From: Darksidea phi
Taxonomy: Eukaryota > Ascomycota > Dothideomycetes > Pleosporales > Lentitheciaceae
Direction: 5' to 3'
Assembly (NCBI GenBank): GCA_030770425.1
Contig: JASJFT010000190.1
Span: forward strand, 20,686-84,685
Length of the DNA stretch: 64,000 bases
Positions 21,785 to 32,434 of the stretch are shown here, piece after piece (the stretch's first letter is position 1; every line of letters starts with the position of its first letter). Made by a program: the position numbers and the translations under genes. The notes below the pieces were generated by a model. The model did not search any database and was not told the DNA's origin. It saw only the letters and a list, made by a program, of their open reading frames with translations.

Positions 21785-22135
21785 ATGCCCTCGAAGCCTG
21801 ACGAGCAAGTCCTTTCGAAACAAGGAGAACCGATTGAGGAGGGCGACCATGTATATACGAAGATTAGGGGTGGAAGACATGAGGGCGACGCAAGTATATC
21901 CTGCGAACTGCAATCTGTGCGAGTGTACTAATCATTACATAGGTCGAAAAGATTGTGACGACGGACGAGGCCGCTAAAGAGGAGAACGTGAAGAATCCAC
22001 CCAAGGTGAGAGACTTTCTGGTGACCATGGCGTGGATAACTGATGGGTTCATAGGTTCTATTCACGGATCAGAAGGGAAAACGTGTTGCCCATAACCCGG
22101 GGACGTTGGATATTGTTGACGATAGCGGAAAGTAA
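21785..22135 (+). CDS. Small HVA1/Tudor-domain-like protein
   Basis: Three exons (21785-21889, 21943-22005, 22055-22135) give 82 aa. The product reads EGDHVYTKIRGGRHEGD (about 19-35), then VEKIVTTDEAAKEENVKNPP and KVLFTDQKGKRVAHNP. This is the pattern of the short fungal proteins assigned to the hypervirulence-associated (HVA1) Tudor-like family, a small beta-barrel of unknown ligand. Intron 1 is a GC..AG intron with consensus donor GCAAGT and a perfect TACTAAT branch; intron 2 is GT..AG. Both keep phase 0. There is no signal peptide, so it is probably cytosolic or nuclear. It lies about 480 bp upstream of the Zn2Cys6 gene, same strand. The HVA1 link comes from pattern memory and needs a profile search. 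Confidence 0.7.
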
Positions 22136-22616
22136 TACGGATTTTCCACTGAGGCAATGAACTTTCTGTATGAACGATGCAATAGAAGCTCCTTTGCACT
22201 GGTCGTACGTAGAGTAACATGTATACGCGCTTTATATTATGCTTCCGCCCTTTAGACCTTGCAACAGTTTTCTCAGCATTACATCTGGTGATTCTGCAGC
22301 TTGTTATTGAATACGTTTCACGTAAGGTTCTTTGTTTGTCAAGGATTAATGCCGCGCGTCCGTTACTTTCACCCATGCAAAGTTAGGTCGTCCGCATGCC
22401 TCCGCACCTGTGGCCTTTCCGTGAGTCGCTTAGTCTTGATTAGTAACACCGCCATTTCTCGATGCTGACAACAGTGTTTGAGCGCACTACTTGAAACAAC
22501 TTATCATTCACGACACCCCTCATGACATCTCTCATCGAAACTATACTTTCAGCGACCGGACAATCGGCTCTCCAATTTAAAAGAGCCGCTTCTTGACGCC
22601 AAGGTAGACAGCGGTA
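22136..22616. other. Intergenic, probable promoter of the Zn2Cys6 gene
   Basis: About 480 bp between two plus-strand genes; no open frame or repeat worth reporting. Confidence 0.35.
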
Positions 22617-24268
22617 ATGGTCGGTGTGCCGACAAGCGGGGGGTGTGCAACCTGCCTGAAACGAAGCATAAAGGTGAATTCCTCTGCATAACCCTCAGAT
22701 CGAGCTCTGCTAATATAATAGAGTAAAGTGCGATGAGGCGCGACCGAACTGTACACAATGCCGTAGAGGCGGCCGCAGTTGTCCTGGCTACGCACGGAGA
22801 ATGAAATTCGTGGATGAAGGGCCTAGACTGCATCGCTCAACCCGAAAAGCGAAGGTCTGGATTCCCACCCGACGACCCATCAACCCTCAGGGCTCGGTCT
22901 CTTTATTTTCAGCCGCAGAAAGGGATCTCGCCGTGAACAGCAAGCCGGATAATGACAACAGTGGCCCCGCTTCTGTCTGTGGGCCTCATTCCCAAGGACA
23001 ATGCGGTATCGGAGTGTATCAGCTTAGAGCACCAAAGGTAGAGCGCGATCAAATAATGTCGTCTTTTGTGTCTGCCCTGTTCCCGCTTGGAGTCTCCTCG
23101 GTTCAGAGGTCGTTCTTCGGGAGTTGGCTCTGGCATGTGCCACCGCGCTTAAATCGCAGTGAAGTACTAGATTGCGCCGCGCTATCTCTCGCTTTGGCGT
23201 ATTTCGGACGAGTGTCCGGGGATCAGCGTGTAGTACGGAACGCAGAACTGTCGTACACAGTTGGCTTGCGAAGGTTAGCAGCGGCTATTGCCCATACAAG
23301 CAGAAGATACGACGCAGATGTGCTCTGCGCAACATTGTTTCTAGGACATTATGAGGTCTGTACGCTACCTTCTAGGAGTTGTGATTTTTCATCTGACTGA
23401 CCATATACCTAGACCCTGTTAGGCGTAACCAGCGCCTGGATTCAACATGCGCGCGGGGCGGGGCGTCTGTTACAACTACGTGGTGCCCGACGTTGTTACG
23501 ACTCTGCATTCGAGTATTCCATGTTTCTAGCATGCCGTGGAGCAATTGTGAGCCTTCTCATATTGCAGTATTGGAGACATCCTCTCCTTGCTAACATGGA
23601 TATGTCAGATATCTGAAGCACTAGCTTCTGGAAAGCCATGTTTCCTTGACGCTAGAGACTGGTGTTCCATCCCCGACGGACTGATCGAGTTTCCGCTCTT
23701 ACCTCAATCACCGGAACTGTACCATTCGATTTTCAGTCATTTTGCGGCAATTCCTGGCTTATTGAACAAAATAAAGCTAGTGAAGAATGACTCTCCCGAG
23801 AGTGTACGTCTCTCTATACTTTCCAGCGCACAGACACTGCGGCGAAGCCTCAGAGAATGGTACCGCCGTTTCACATCGACTGATGACAGTCTGAGGAACC
23901 CTAACCTCGTGAGCGTGTCTCCCGTCTTGGACGACTATCCGTTTCATTCGGTCTATGTCTACCACGATGTGCCTTCAGCAACCATAATCACCGCCTATTA
24001 TGCTTATACCATAGTTCTCAACAATGGAATGAACTGTTTACAACCCGACAGCATCTATGTAGGAGAGAACCATGACGCAGCGCGAGCAATCTGTATGTCC
24101 GTTGATTATTGCTCGCATGCCGGACTCTGTGGCACTCAAGCACTAAGGTTATCATTACCAATTGCCCACTCGGCATTGCCTGTAATTTACCAAGGATGGG
24201 TAGAAGCATGGATAAGAAGGATTTCCGGCATTTTGGGGCCGACGATGATCCAACGACGCCGTTTATAA
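22617..24268 (+). CDS. Zn2Cys6 fungal transcription factor
   Basis: Four exons (22617-22673, 22729-23355, 23413-23547, 23609-24268) give about 492 aa. The binuclear zinc cluster starts at once and is split by intron 1: exon 1 encodes CATCLKRSIK and exon 2 resumes CDEARPNCTQCRRGGRSCPG, giving all six cysteines with normal spacing. The middle region matches the fungal-specific regulator type with ALSLALAYFGRVSGD, GHYE-TLLGVTSAWIQHARGA (across intron 2) and FLACRGAI-ISEALASGKPCF (across intron 3). It would act in the nucleus as a DNA-binding activator or repressor. The C-terminus (VEAWIRRISGILGPTMIQRR) is less certain and may hide a further splice. It is convergent with the dead aldo-keto reductase, about 50 bp between stops, which may once have been its target. 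Confidence 0.85.
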
Positions 24269-24321
24269 AAGATCCTGTGTCACCTGGGGGGAGCCGGTGT
24301 TGATCATCGCCTATATGCTAC

Positions 24322-25618
24322 CTAATATCCTGTCACGGCCTTTGGCAGATATCCCGATTCAAGCTTAGCAATCTCAGCTTCGGTTAGGACAATCGTCGCG
24401 GCTGGCGCCGCTTCATCAATACGTTCCTTGCTATTCAACCCAACGATCGGATTCACCCCTTTGCTCAGACACCAGGCCGTTGAGATTACTGCCATTGGCA
24501 AATTTCTTGCTTTCGCTACCTCCACCGAATCGACAATTGCTTTTTTGGCTTCGTCCTGGTTGTAGAGACGTCCAAGGGTGGCATCATGCTAGGCTCTCGC
24601 CGAGGTGTTCTTATCTAGGTCGTTCCATGGACGAGCCAGAACACCACGTGCATTGGGAGACCACTATGTTAAGTAAATAAGGAGTTAATCCTATAGCACC
24701 TGGCGCACCAGAAATCAAGGGCGACACTTACGGGGAATACACCCAACACCTGCATCCCGGCAGTACGGTATCATCTCCCGCTCTTCCTCTCGTTAGAGGA
24801 GGTTGTAATAGTTCTGCATGGAGATGAATTGGTGCAACCCATGCTTCTTTGCCACATTCTGGAGTGCTTGAAATTCCCACGCGGGCATCTTTTCACGACA
24901 ATACGTAAGCACATTTCCGCTAGATGGACATAACGGTATGAGAGACTCACTGAACTAGCACCAATGTACCGTACTAATCCCATCTCCACAATGTCGTTCA
25001 ACGCTTCATTATTTCCTTTCGCGAGACCTCCAGATCCATGCGCTGGATTTGGAGTACGTCGATGTATGTGTCCAGTCTTTTGACGCTCACCTGCACGGCG
25101 TCGAAAATGTGTTTGCGAGATAGCCCGGCTCTATTTACCATCCGGCCATCATTGAACGAAGCCCTATGGACGGAGAGTTGGGGCTCGCCCGGCATACTCG
25201 TGGCAAAACGGCATTTTGTCATGATGACGACGCCTTCTCGGGGGATCTTGTATGTAGAGAGAGCCTTTGCGATGATTTCCTCCAAGACACCATTAGAGTA
25301 AAGATCCGCCTGTGCAAAAGATTAGTTAGATCTCCAGTGCGCAATTATGAAATATGATGACATGGGGAAAGAGGTACAGGAGCATTCAAATCACAGTATC
25401 CCACGCATTGATTCCGACTTTATAAGCGTACTCGAGCAATGGTAGCGCCTCGTCTTCTTCCAAAACCCACTTCTGCCATTCTTGCTTCCGTAGGACATAG
25501 CTCCTAGGATAATCTTGGAGACTTTCGAACCAGATGCGCCCAGTCTGTTGTATCCTATGCTCGTCGATGGCGGTGCAATGAGCAAATCACGGACATATCC
25601 ATGCTGAGAGGAGGTCAT
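24322..25618 (-). pseudogene. Aldo-keto reductase pseudogene
   Basis: The minus strand spells a full-length NAD(P)H aldo-keto reductase in pieces: SKVSKIILGAMSYGS, then LPLLEYAYKVGINAWDT-ADL-YSNG, VVIMTKCRF, TYIDVLQIQRMDLEVS, MGLVRYIGASS, FQALQNVAKKHGLHQFISMQ, REEEREMIPYCRDAGVGCIP and finally GVNPIVGLNSKERIDEA. Lesions are a one-base loss near 25480-25486, a second near 25001-25005, a TAA stop at 24793-24795 (in place of the Tyr expected after NLL) and a TAG stop at 24589-24591. The catalytic His of the usual LQIHRMD is Gln (25043-25045). Introns still carry GT..AG ends. The four independent breaks make a living enzyme very unlikely. The closest living relatives are fungal YakC/versiconal-reductase-type AKRs. 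Confidence 0.85.
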
Positions 25619-26327
25619 GATGAAATAGGGAAAACATAAAGTGAATCAACCGAGGTGATCAGAGCCTTCCGGGACAACGCGCGTTCTCAAGGTATTTATA
25701 CCACAGTCAATACTACGCTGTAATCTGGAGCTCAATAAACGTGGAGCTAATTCCATCAGCTATCCCTGGGCCCTGTTGTTCGGCTCGTCTGCGAGACAAC
25801 TATTACCTAAGCTTGACCCTGATGTGGTTCTAAGGTACGAACTTTAGCGCTACAGCGGGATGGACGCCCGTAAATCTGCAGGAGGGTTCGCGCATTAGGA
25901 CCGTAAGCGTCAGCCCGATATAATCTGATAATACGAAGTAGGTATAGCGCGCACTACATTTTTGCCCCTGTCAATCGGCTTACTAGTTCGAGCGGGACGA
26001 TCTCAAGAGTACTAAGCTCAATGCGGCTATATCCTACGAATTTTAGCGTCTTTGCTGAGCCATCATCTAGTCTCCGTTCCGCGCGATGCAAATCTAGTTC
26101 TAAACTACGAAATTTAGGTCGAAGGGTCGACATATGGGTTAATTTCTATTTAGAAACTCGGGTTTACAATCCTGCCGTCTTACACCACAAATCGCACGTC
26201 CCATATATGGTACGACAATACAAAGACGGCAGATAGGCCAGTCGAAAATTGTAAACCTACTCCACTGGTACAAAGAAAAGATTTCACCTCGCATATCTAC
26301 CCCCCTTTCCGAGGAATTTCGGCGAAG
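25619..26327. other. Intergenic between AKR pseudogene and hydrolase
   Basis: About 710 bp, divergent arrangement, so it would have carried both promoters. No gene or repeat is recognised. Confidence 0.35.
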
Positions 26328-27323
26328 ATGGTCTCTCTTACAGATGGTCAAAAAGCAACACTTAGCCCTGAGGCAGTGAAGTTCCTCAGTGCCGTGCGCC
26401 ACATACCCTTCGCCATGACCCTCTCACCCTTCCTGACCACCCCAAGCCGGGTTCCCGGGCTCCGCCGGGGTGTCGAAGAAAAAGCAGGTCCAGGCGAGGC
26501 GGAGCTGCTTGACAAGCATAATCTCGGGCTAAAGGAAATCACAATCGCTGGCGTTTCAGTCATTGTCATCGAGCCCCCGACTGTCCAGCCCGAGAAAGAA
26601 GGAAAGATCCTGTTCAACGTCTTTGGAGGAGCATTTATCATGGGCAGTCCGCGCGACCGTGCCGCGCTGACTATGGCGGCGGAGTTGGGGGTCCGCGTCT
26701 ACTCGATAAACTACACCAGATCGCCCGAAGCGAAGTACCCAGTCGCCCGCAATCAATGCCTGGCCGTATACCGCAGTCTCATTCGCGAGGGCCCTCCGGG
26801 CGGCGCGCCCATCGATCCAGCCGACATATATGCAATGGGGAGCTCTTCTGGCGCACAGTTGCTTGTCTCCATGCTCCTTATGGCGCGGTACGAGAACCTT
26901 CCTATGCCAACAGCCGGGTTGTACCTCTGTACACCTGCTTTGGATCTTAGCGGTGCCGGCGATTCGATGGTTACGAATGCGCTTGATCGAGACATCATGC
27001 CTGTTCATCTCCTTATCAGCATGGTATCGCAAAATTACGCCCCCAAGGACCTCAACCCCACGGACCCTCTCTACTCCCCGTTGTATGCCGATTACGAAAA
27101 GTCTTTCCCACGAACTGTGATCACTGTTGGTACGCGGGACTTTGCCCTTAGCAATGGCATACGCTTCTACTGGAAGCTGAGAGATGCTGGTGTTCAGGTC
27201 GAACTACTGGTGTCGGAAGGGATGTGGCACGGGTTCAATTGGGATCCCGTCGTACCAGAGGCTCTTCGAGCCCGCGCAGCGGTTATCGAGTTTCTAGAAA
27301 GAAGCGTGGATAATTTAGCATAA
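26328..27323 (+). CDS. Alpha/beta hydrolase fold-3 esterase (HSL-like family)
   Basis: A single exon encodes 331 aa. The nucleophile elbow is GSSSG (Ser173), the acid is Asp271 in VGTRDFAL and the base is His301 in MWHGFNW, with normal family spacing. The oxyanion region reads VFGGAFIMG (98-106), so the first residue of the usual HGGG is Phe and the third Gly is Ala; the two central glycines remain. SINYTRSPEAKYPVA matches the family signature YrlaPE..fPa. There is no signal peptide. It would hydrolyse small acyl esters in the cytosol; the substrate is unknown. The start at 26328 follows an AT-rich leader. The neighbouring dead reductase and Zn2Cys6 gene suggest a former small catabolic or secondary-metabolism group, but that is inference. 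Confidence 0.85.
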   Translation: MVSLTDGQKATLSPEAVKFLSAVRHIPFAMTLSPFLTTPSRVPGLRRGVEEKAGPGEAELLDKHNLGLKEITIAGVSVIVIEPPTVQPEKEGKILFNVFGGAFIMGSPRDRAALTMAAELGVRVYSINYTRSPEAKYPVARNQCLAVYRSLIREGPPGGAPIDPADIYAMGSSSGAQLLVSMLLMARYENLPMPTAGLYLCTPALDLSGAGDSMVTNALDRDIMPVHLLISMVSQNYAPKDLNPTDPLYSPLYADYEKSFPRTVITVGTRDFALSNGIRFYWKLRDAGVQVELLVSEGMWHGFNWDPVVPEALRARAAVIEFLERSVDNLA

Positions 27324-27552
27324 GGCAATCATGCATCATTGTAAAGCGACACACTTGTAAAAAGCAGTATGATATTGAATTAGAAATTAGATCTCCTATA
27401 TAACCGACTCGCTGGATGATAAGCTACGTGCAGCGTGGCATGGACGACCTGTTTGTCACGGAGAGGGCCGAAAGTCCAACCACATTCGAGAGTTTGAATT
27501 TGCCATTCTGTAATCGAGGAAGTTCAGTGAAGGAGACATGTCATCAATCCTT

Positions 27553-28788
27553 TTACGTCTCAGCTGCTCCTGGATCCGCATTGCAGCTCGCATCCTTCGG
27601 ACACACGACCCCAGCATCCACCGCCTTTGTAACCGCAGCATGGAAGATAACGTAGTATGTATCGCACTTTTGATCCCAAGTCGTCGTCCACAGCGACCGG
27701 CTTGCACCGGTGAGACATCCCGGATTCAACGTGTACTGACCGGGCGCACAGGCCTTGTTATCATGAGGGATCTCGGAGCACGAGATGTATACGTGCGGGA
27801 CGTCCACTTGGTATGGGTCGTCCATATCGTACGTGACCTTGACACCGCCATTGTAGTTGAGAGATGCGCTTCCAACAACTGTGCCTTTACTGATATCGTT
27901 TTGGCCGGCGCCAACATACAGAGGCACTGTATAGCCTTTCTCGATCTCGGACTGAGAAACGGCGGCATGCCAGCCCCAGCGGCCACAGCCTAGCTCATTG
28001 AGTGTCCACTTGCATGGGGTCTTTGTGCCAGGCTTGCATCCCGCTGGTTCGTCGGATTTGAACTTGGGGTTATACCCAAACGCTGTGCCGAATTCGCAGT
28101 TATGAGTTGGTGGCTTGGTGTCCGGGCAGCAGCATTCCTTAACACAGTCCTTGGAGCATTTCCACTCGAGGGGGAAGTTCATAGCCCAGTTATTGGCCTT
28201 TCCTTCAATAGGGTCTCCACGGCCCCAGCATGTGTTTCCATCGGAGATAGCAGCATGCGTTGCGATCCAGAGTTTGCCGGCGTCGCAGAGTTCGTCCTCG
28301 GTTGAGCGGCCGTACAGGGGAGCAATTTTTGAGATTGGGACCCAGCACTCGGCATTCGCACCGGCGTTGGTGACCTGGCAGTAAGAGTTGAATTCGTATT
28401 GACCAGGCGCCGTAGTCGTAATAGGAATGTCGTCGAGTTGTAAATGGACTTCCTTGTAGGTCTGACCGGCGACAGTGTTGTAGAGGATATGGAGACACTT
28501 CTCTGTCTTACCAGGGCAGTTGTCGACCGATGCTGTCACGGTCGAAGTCCGCTCAGAACTCTTGCCGCATTGAAGGACGGGCTCCGTTTTCCCAGTGAGG
28601 ACTTGTTTGTATTCCGAGCAGCACTTTTTGATAGGGCAGGTGTCTGTTCGGCGAAGGCGACGAGTGACAGTGGCGGAGACGCAGCATTCGAGCTTGGAAT
28701 CGCAAGTGTCAAGGGTTGTAGTAGCCTGGACTGAGAGAGCGAGCCAGGTCAGGGCGAACAGCCCTGTATTTACCATTGTGGAGCGCAT
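27553..28788 (-). CDS. Secreted Cys-rich protein with an internally repeated module
   Basis: A single exon encodes 411 aa. A signal peptide lies in residues 1-22 (core MVNTGLFALTWLALSVQA; Met5 may be the real start). The mature protein has more than 25 cysteines and looks duplicated: LWIATHAAI (with CDAGK before), LGCGRWGWHAAVSQSEIEKG and CDTYYVIFHAAV share an aromatic-HAAV/I core preceded by Cys or Gly. PGQYEFNSYCQV, PGQYTLNPGCLTG and YVGAGQND with GTVVGSASLNYNGGVKVTYD suggest extracellular beta-rich modules. A Cys-cluster (SKDCVKECCCPD) separates halves. No enzyme motif is visible. It could be a wall-associated or effector-type protein, but size and conserved modules argue for a general secreted family. 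About 230 bp separate its stop from that of the hydrolase. Confidence 0.7.
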   Translation of the reverse strand: MRSTMVNTGLFALTWLALSVQATTTLDTCDSKLECCVSATVTRRLRRTDTCPIKKCCSEYKQVLTGKTEPVLQCGKSSERTSTVTASVDNCPGKTEKCLHILYNTVAGQTYKEVHLQLDDIPITTTAPGQYEFNSYCQVTNAGANAECWVPISKIAPLYGRSTEDELCDAGKLWIATHAAISDGNTCWGRGDPIEGKANNWAMNFPLEWKCSKDCVKECCCPDTKPPTHNCEFGTAFGYNPKFKSDEPAGCKPGTKTPCKWTLNELGCGRWGWHAAVSQSEIEKGYTVPLYVGAGQNDISKGTVVGSASLNYNGGVKVTYDMDDPYQVDVPHVYISCSEIPHDNKACAPGQYTLNPGCLTGASRSLWTTTWDQKCDTYYVIFHAAVTKAVDAGVVCPKDASCNADPGAAET

Positions 28789-28804
28789 GTTGACAAAAGG
28801 GACG

Positions 28805-28873
28805 AGATGCCGGAGGAGTTAAAGATAAAATACTGGAGGAATTAGAGATAAGATGCCGGGGGAGTTGGAGATG
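28805..28873. repeat. Degenerate 22-24-bp tandem repeat, three copies
   Basis: Three imperfect copies of a purine-rich unit (GATGCCGGAGGAGTTAAAGA type, second copy starting ATACTGGAGGAATT) lie just upstream of the secreted-protein start, in its presumed 5' leader. No function can be assigned. Confidence 0.55.
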
Positions 28874-30883
28874 AGATGGAGGCAGTAATGGAAGAACAGC
28901 AACGGTATATATATGAAACAGAGGTCAGGAATGCTCGGCTTTTTGCCTTTGGCTGCGTCACCACAGGAAGCCGCAAGTGGTCGAGAACCCTCACATGTAT
29001 AATGGCTCTCTCTCACGCCACCAAAGTGGAAGCGCCTAGAGACTATTGAGCAAGGAGAAAGAATGCTAAACTGCTCCAGAATCGGGAAGTGCCGCGCAGG
29101 CGGCCACCAATATTGGGTCAGGCCATAGCAAAAGCCAATGGATTTGCTGGATAAGCGATTGTCCCAAATCCTAAGCAACTATGGCGGTACGTAGCGGAAA
29201 TCCACGTTCGAGAGTGTTCAGATCCGCTCAGCTTTGCGCTGGGAGATGGAACGCTAAGCGATCATTCTACTGCGGCTGATGCACTAATAGATATTGATGG
29301 CGGCCATGGGGAGCAGTTCTTACGTTATGGTCTACGGATCAGCGAAAAAATAATTTGAAAGAACATAGAGACGTGCCAAGGAAGCTTAGGGTAAATTATT
29401 AGCATCACATGCAAAGGGCAGGCAGATGCCGCAAACATTCAGGTACTTCATGACGATCCCACACCAATTTAATAGAATAAAAGCATTATGGCAGCTCAAG
29501 CCTAGCCCCAAGATGCAATTAATTAATATTATAAATGGGGACTCCGGCTCCTTAAGGCGAAAATGAAGACAAGCAGGGTCAGGTCAACAGCCGATCGGTT
29601 CGGAAGTTGCCCTTCTAAGGCGGTTACAGCTGGCGAATCGTGTCGCAGGGAATATTTTCCGGAAGGCTAATGCATCTGGGCCAGCAACCTGCGAAGGTGG
29701 CTTGTAAAATCAGGCCAGACTTCGTCTTCTGCTGGTAGCGGGCTTAGTAGCGAGCCGAATTGGGGTAACAGTACTAAGACTAATTTGTCGAACTTTTGTA
29801 CCAGGAACTTCGACCGCCAGCGCAAACATTGGAAGCCAGACTTCAGCTCGGATAAAGCCACTATTCGCTTATTTCTGTCAACGAAAGTTCGAAATATTAA
29901 GCATTACTATCTAGATTCCAACATTGTGGAGGCGCAGTCATGTCCGAAAACTGGTCCGCAGGTAATGTTACGTGAAGGGAACGGATGCTCAGATGGAGCT
30001 GTTCCTGTATATTGTTGGCTGGCGTATGGCTGCATATATTGGCCATTAAGGAAACTTGCTTAGAAATAAAAGCCAGGTCGGTAATCTCTTATTCCTTACA
30101 ATACGTGTAATAACTCGCACCCTTATAGTAATCTATAGGATATATACTATCTCTTTTACTTAAAGCTCTCCTTAACCCATAAGTGTATATAGAATGGAGA
30201 GGAGATGGTATATATTAAGTAATTCTTACTTAGAGCTCCATAAGTATAAAATATAATTCTATAACTTTTTTTGGATTTGTATGGCAAGGGTTCACTTTGT
30301 AAGGTCCGCACGAAATACATTAGCAGTGTGTATACAGTAGAGATGCTATACCCGCACCTTACATACGATAATGGAAAAATAGTTGTTTATACCGCAACTC
30401 CTTATACAACGTTTTAGAGCTTGATACGAGAGTATTAAGGCTAAGCTAGAGTAACGTCTTGGAGACCATGTCACGCTTGGTCTTGAAATTAGGTAGGTTT
30501 CTCCATACACAAGCAAAATTCGCCAAAGATTCAGAGATTTCCGAGCTACTTGAAATCCTCATACTATCTCTGCTCTCAACTATGCTTGGTCTAGTACCGC
30601 TCTTCCACCTTAACTTTTACTCAATTTCCTGTAACTGGAAGGAATAGCCCTAATCTTTGCTCCCAAACATAACCCATTTCGACCATCCCCACATAGCTTT
30701 AGCAACAAGGAAAAAGGCACCCAGCAAATTCATGGCCATAACTTTGGATGGTCTTGGCTTCCTTCTTGATCGTGATGTGAAGATATGTCCTTGGTCTGCT
30801 GGCGGGCTCGATACATCCATGAAATCTCCACTCCTCACTCCTGCCGCTGCTAAGGTATCATCAATGTCACAGAGGTCTATGAG
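28874..30883. other. Gene-poor, partly AT-rich region
   Basis: About 2 kb without a supported gene. From about 30070 to 30460 the sequence is strongly AT-rich, rich in TATA/TTAA, with many stops in all frames, as expected for DNA exposed to repeat-induced point mutation. Frames such as 29667-29861 minus and 29785-30063 plus overlap each other and show no domain. Confidence 0.4.
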
Positions 30884-31120
30884 CTAGCTCTTCAACTTCT
30901 GCCTGTCTCCACATCCACACAACTGTCGACAGTCGAAGAGCGAATCATGGATGCAGAAGCAGTTTGTATTCTTCCTCAGACATCCGTAGTCGATAGCTTT
31001 CTTCGCGAGGCATGTCACAGCGCATGTTGGCGTTCCGTGGAACTCGACGATCAGTGCATCCGGGCATAGCCGGAGAACTAGACTTCGATATACATCCAAT
31101 CCCACCAGTAACGAGATCAT
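30884..31120 (-). pseudogene. CFEM-like domain fragment
   Basis: The frame encodes GTPTCAVTCLAKKAIDYGC followed by LRKNTNCFCIHDSLFD and CRQLCGCGDRQK. The PxCAxxC..GC..NxxCxC order is the first half of a fungal CFEM domain (an eight-Cys extracellular or GPCR N-terminal module). The distance from the CxC pair to the last cysteines is too short, and no signal peptide or membrane part is joined to it. A possible upstream exon on the same strand (31349 downward) could splice at GGCAA|GTACC with acceptor CTAG before TTCTCCGG, but this is weak. I regard it as a degraded fragment. Confidence 0.35.
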
Positions 31121-32263
31121 GCGCAGGAGAGCCCTGTCTTAAGATTGCAGTAGCAGTCGCCGTGGTACTTGCCGCAATTCGCTTCGCTTTCTGGACATGT
31201 AGAGGTGTCGACGGGACAGATTGCGTCGGAAAGGCTGGTGTAATACTAGCAGGAGCTGTAACGACTGTACAATCCAAGTGGCATCTCCTCGGGATTGATC
31301 GACTGATCCGCCGTACAATGATATAAGAGTAGAGCACTAAAAATTGCAAAGCGTGTCATACTTCCCTCTGGGTCTCCTTGGTATTCTTAGGAGGTTGCTA
31401 AGAAGCCGCGCGAAAATGTGGTCAAAACTATTGAGCTGCCCATCTAGCCTACCCGCTAGCGCTTAATAACAGTTGCTCCAACAACTTTCGTCCGTACAAC
31501 ATATCAGATAGTCGTTTAGTTTTAGCCATGTGGGTATTGAAACCCTGCTACATTGCTATGTTGTGCCACGGTTACACCAGCCTTGTGAATTTACTAGTCT
31601 TTCAGAAAATTCAGAGCTTCGAACATAGGCGTACGATTGTAATAATCATCAAGGGTATGTTTTCTTTAGTCATCAGAGAAAGTGGCTGGTTAACAATGCA
31701 AGGACTAGAGAGTGAACTGGCGTTCTGTTGATCAATCGTTTCCAGTCGAAGCGTGTCGCGCCGGAGCTGAACAGCAATCAGGGCACAATATCATCAAAGC
31801 TCGCTCTTGACTATGTTTTAGCGAAGCAGTGAAATGGAGTCTGCCCACTTTAATGACAGCTCTAAAGTCGGCAATATGGCTGCTTAACTAAGCTGTCGGC
31901 TCGCCTGCTTCCCAGCCGGAAATGGCAAAAGTTGGAGAGAACAAGCAGCGATATTTGTAACTTCGGCGGGGTATGGCGTGGGGGTGCTGTATCTGTAGGC
32001 ACTACTCTTTCTAGGTAGGAATAAGTTAGTGGGCTCATTCATCCAGATAAGCGGGCTGGTGATCGATCACAAATTCAGCCTCATAAGTGCGGTTCGCTCG
32101 GGTTGAGCACCTAAATTCTGAAGCACTTTTCATCCACACGCTTCGCTATGCCTCAGATTCAGCGTATAATTCTCTATTTATATTCTCTTACTTCTTTGGC
32201 AGAGTTCTAGCAAGCTTCGACCTTGTCCGTTGTTGTGTCAAGACTGCTTGAGACGAAAATATC
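31121..32263. other. Intergenic, no supported gene
   Basis: About 1.1 kb with scattered short frames only. An AT-rich TATA-like stretch (TATAATTCTCTATTTATATT) near 32164-32184 precedes the small plus-strand ORF. Confidence 0.3.
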
Positions 32264-32434
32264 ATGTCTGAATATGCAGCTAACGATTACCCCTGGAAGA
32301 TTTACAAATTCGGCGAATCCATCATTTCTCAATCCGAAGCACAACTGTGGCCGGTTCAGAAGACTCGCGCCTGGTGCAACGCCGAGTACGCCGGCTATCA
32401 GCCCCAAGGGAAAATTACGATAAAGGCGGGATAA
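32264..32434 (+). CDS. Possible 56-aa small protein
   Basis: The ATG at 32264 opens 56 codons ending at TAA: MSEYAANDYPWKIYKFGESI, then ISQSEAQLWPVQKTRAWCNA and EYAGYQPQGKITIKAG. Amino-acid use is balanced, with several Trp and Tyr, unlike the random frames nearby, and a TATA-like stretch lies about 80-100 bp upstream. There is no signal peptide, Cys pattern or membrane segment. It could also be an exon of a larger gene. It is convergent with the 647-aa membrane protein gene. Confidence 0.35.
   Translation: MSEYAANDYPWKIYKFGESIISQSEAQLWPVQKTRAWCNAEYAGYQPQGKITIKAG

Noticed and set aside
22617..27323. Aflatoxin/versicolorin-type secondary metabolite cluster
   Set aside because: A Zn2Cys6 gene, a dead AKR and an esterase are present, but there is no PKS/NRPS/terpene backbone or P450 in the window.
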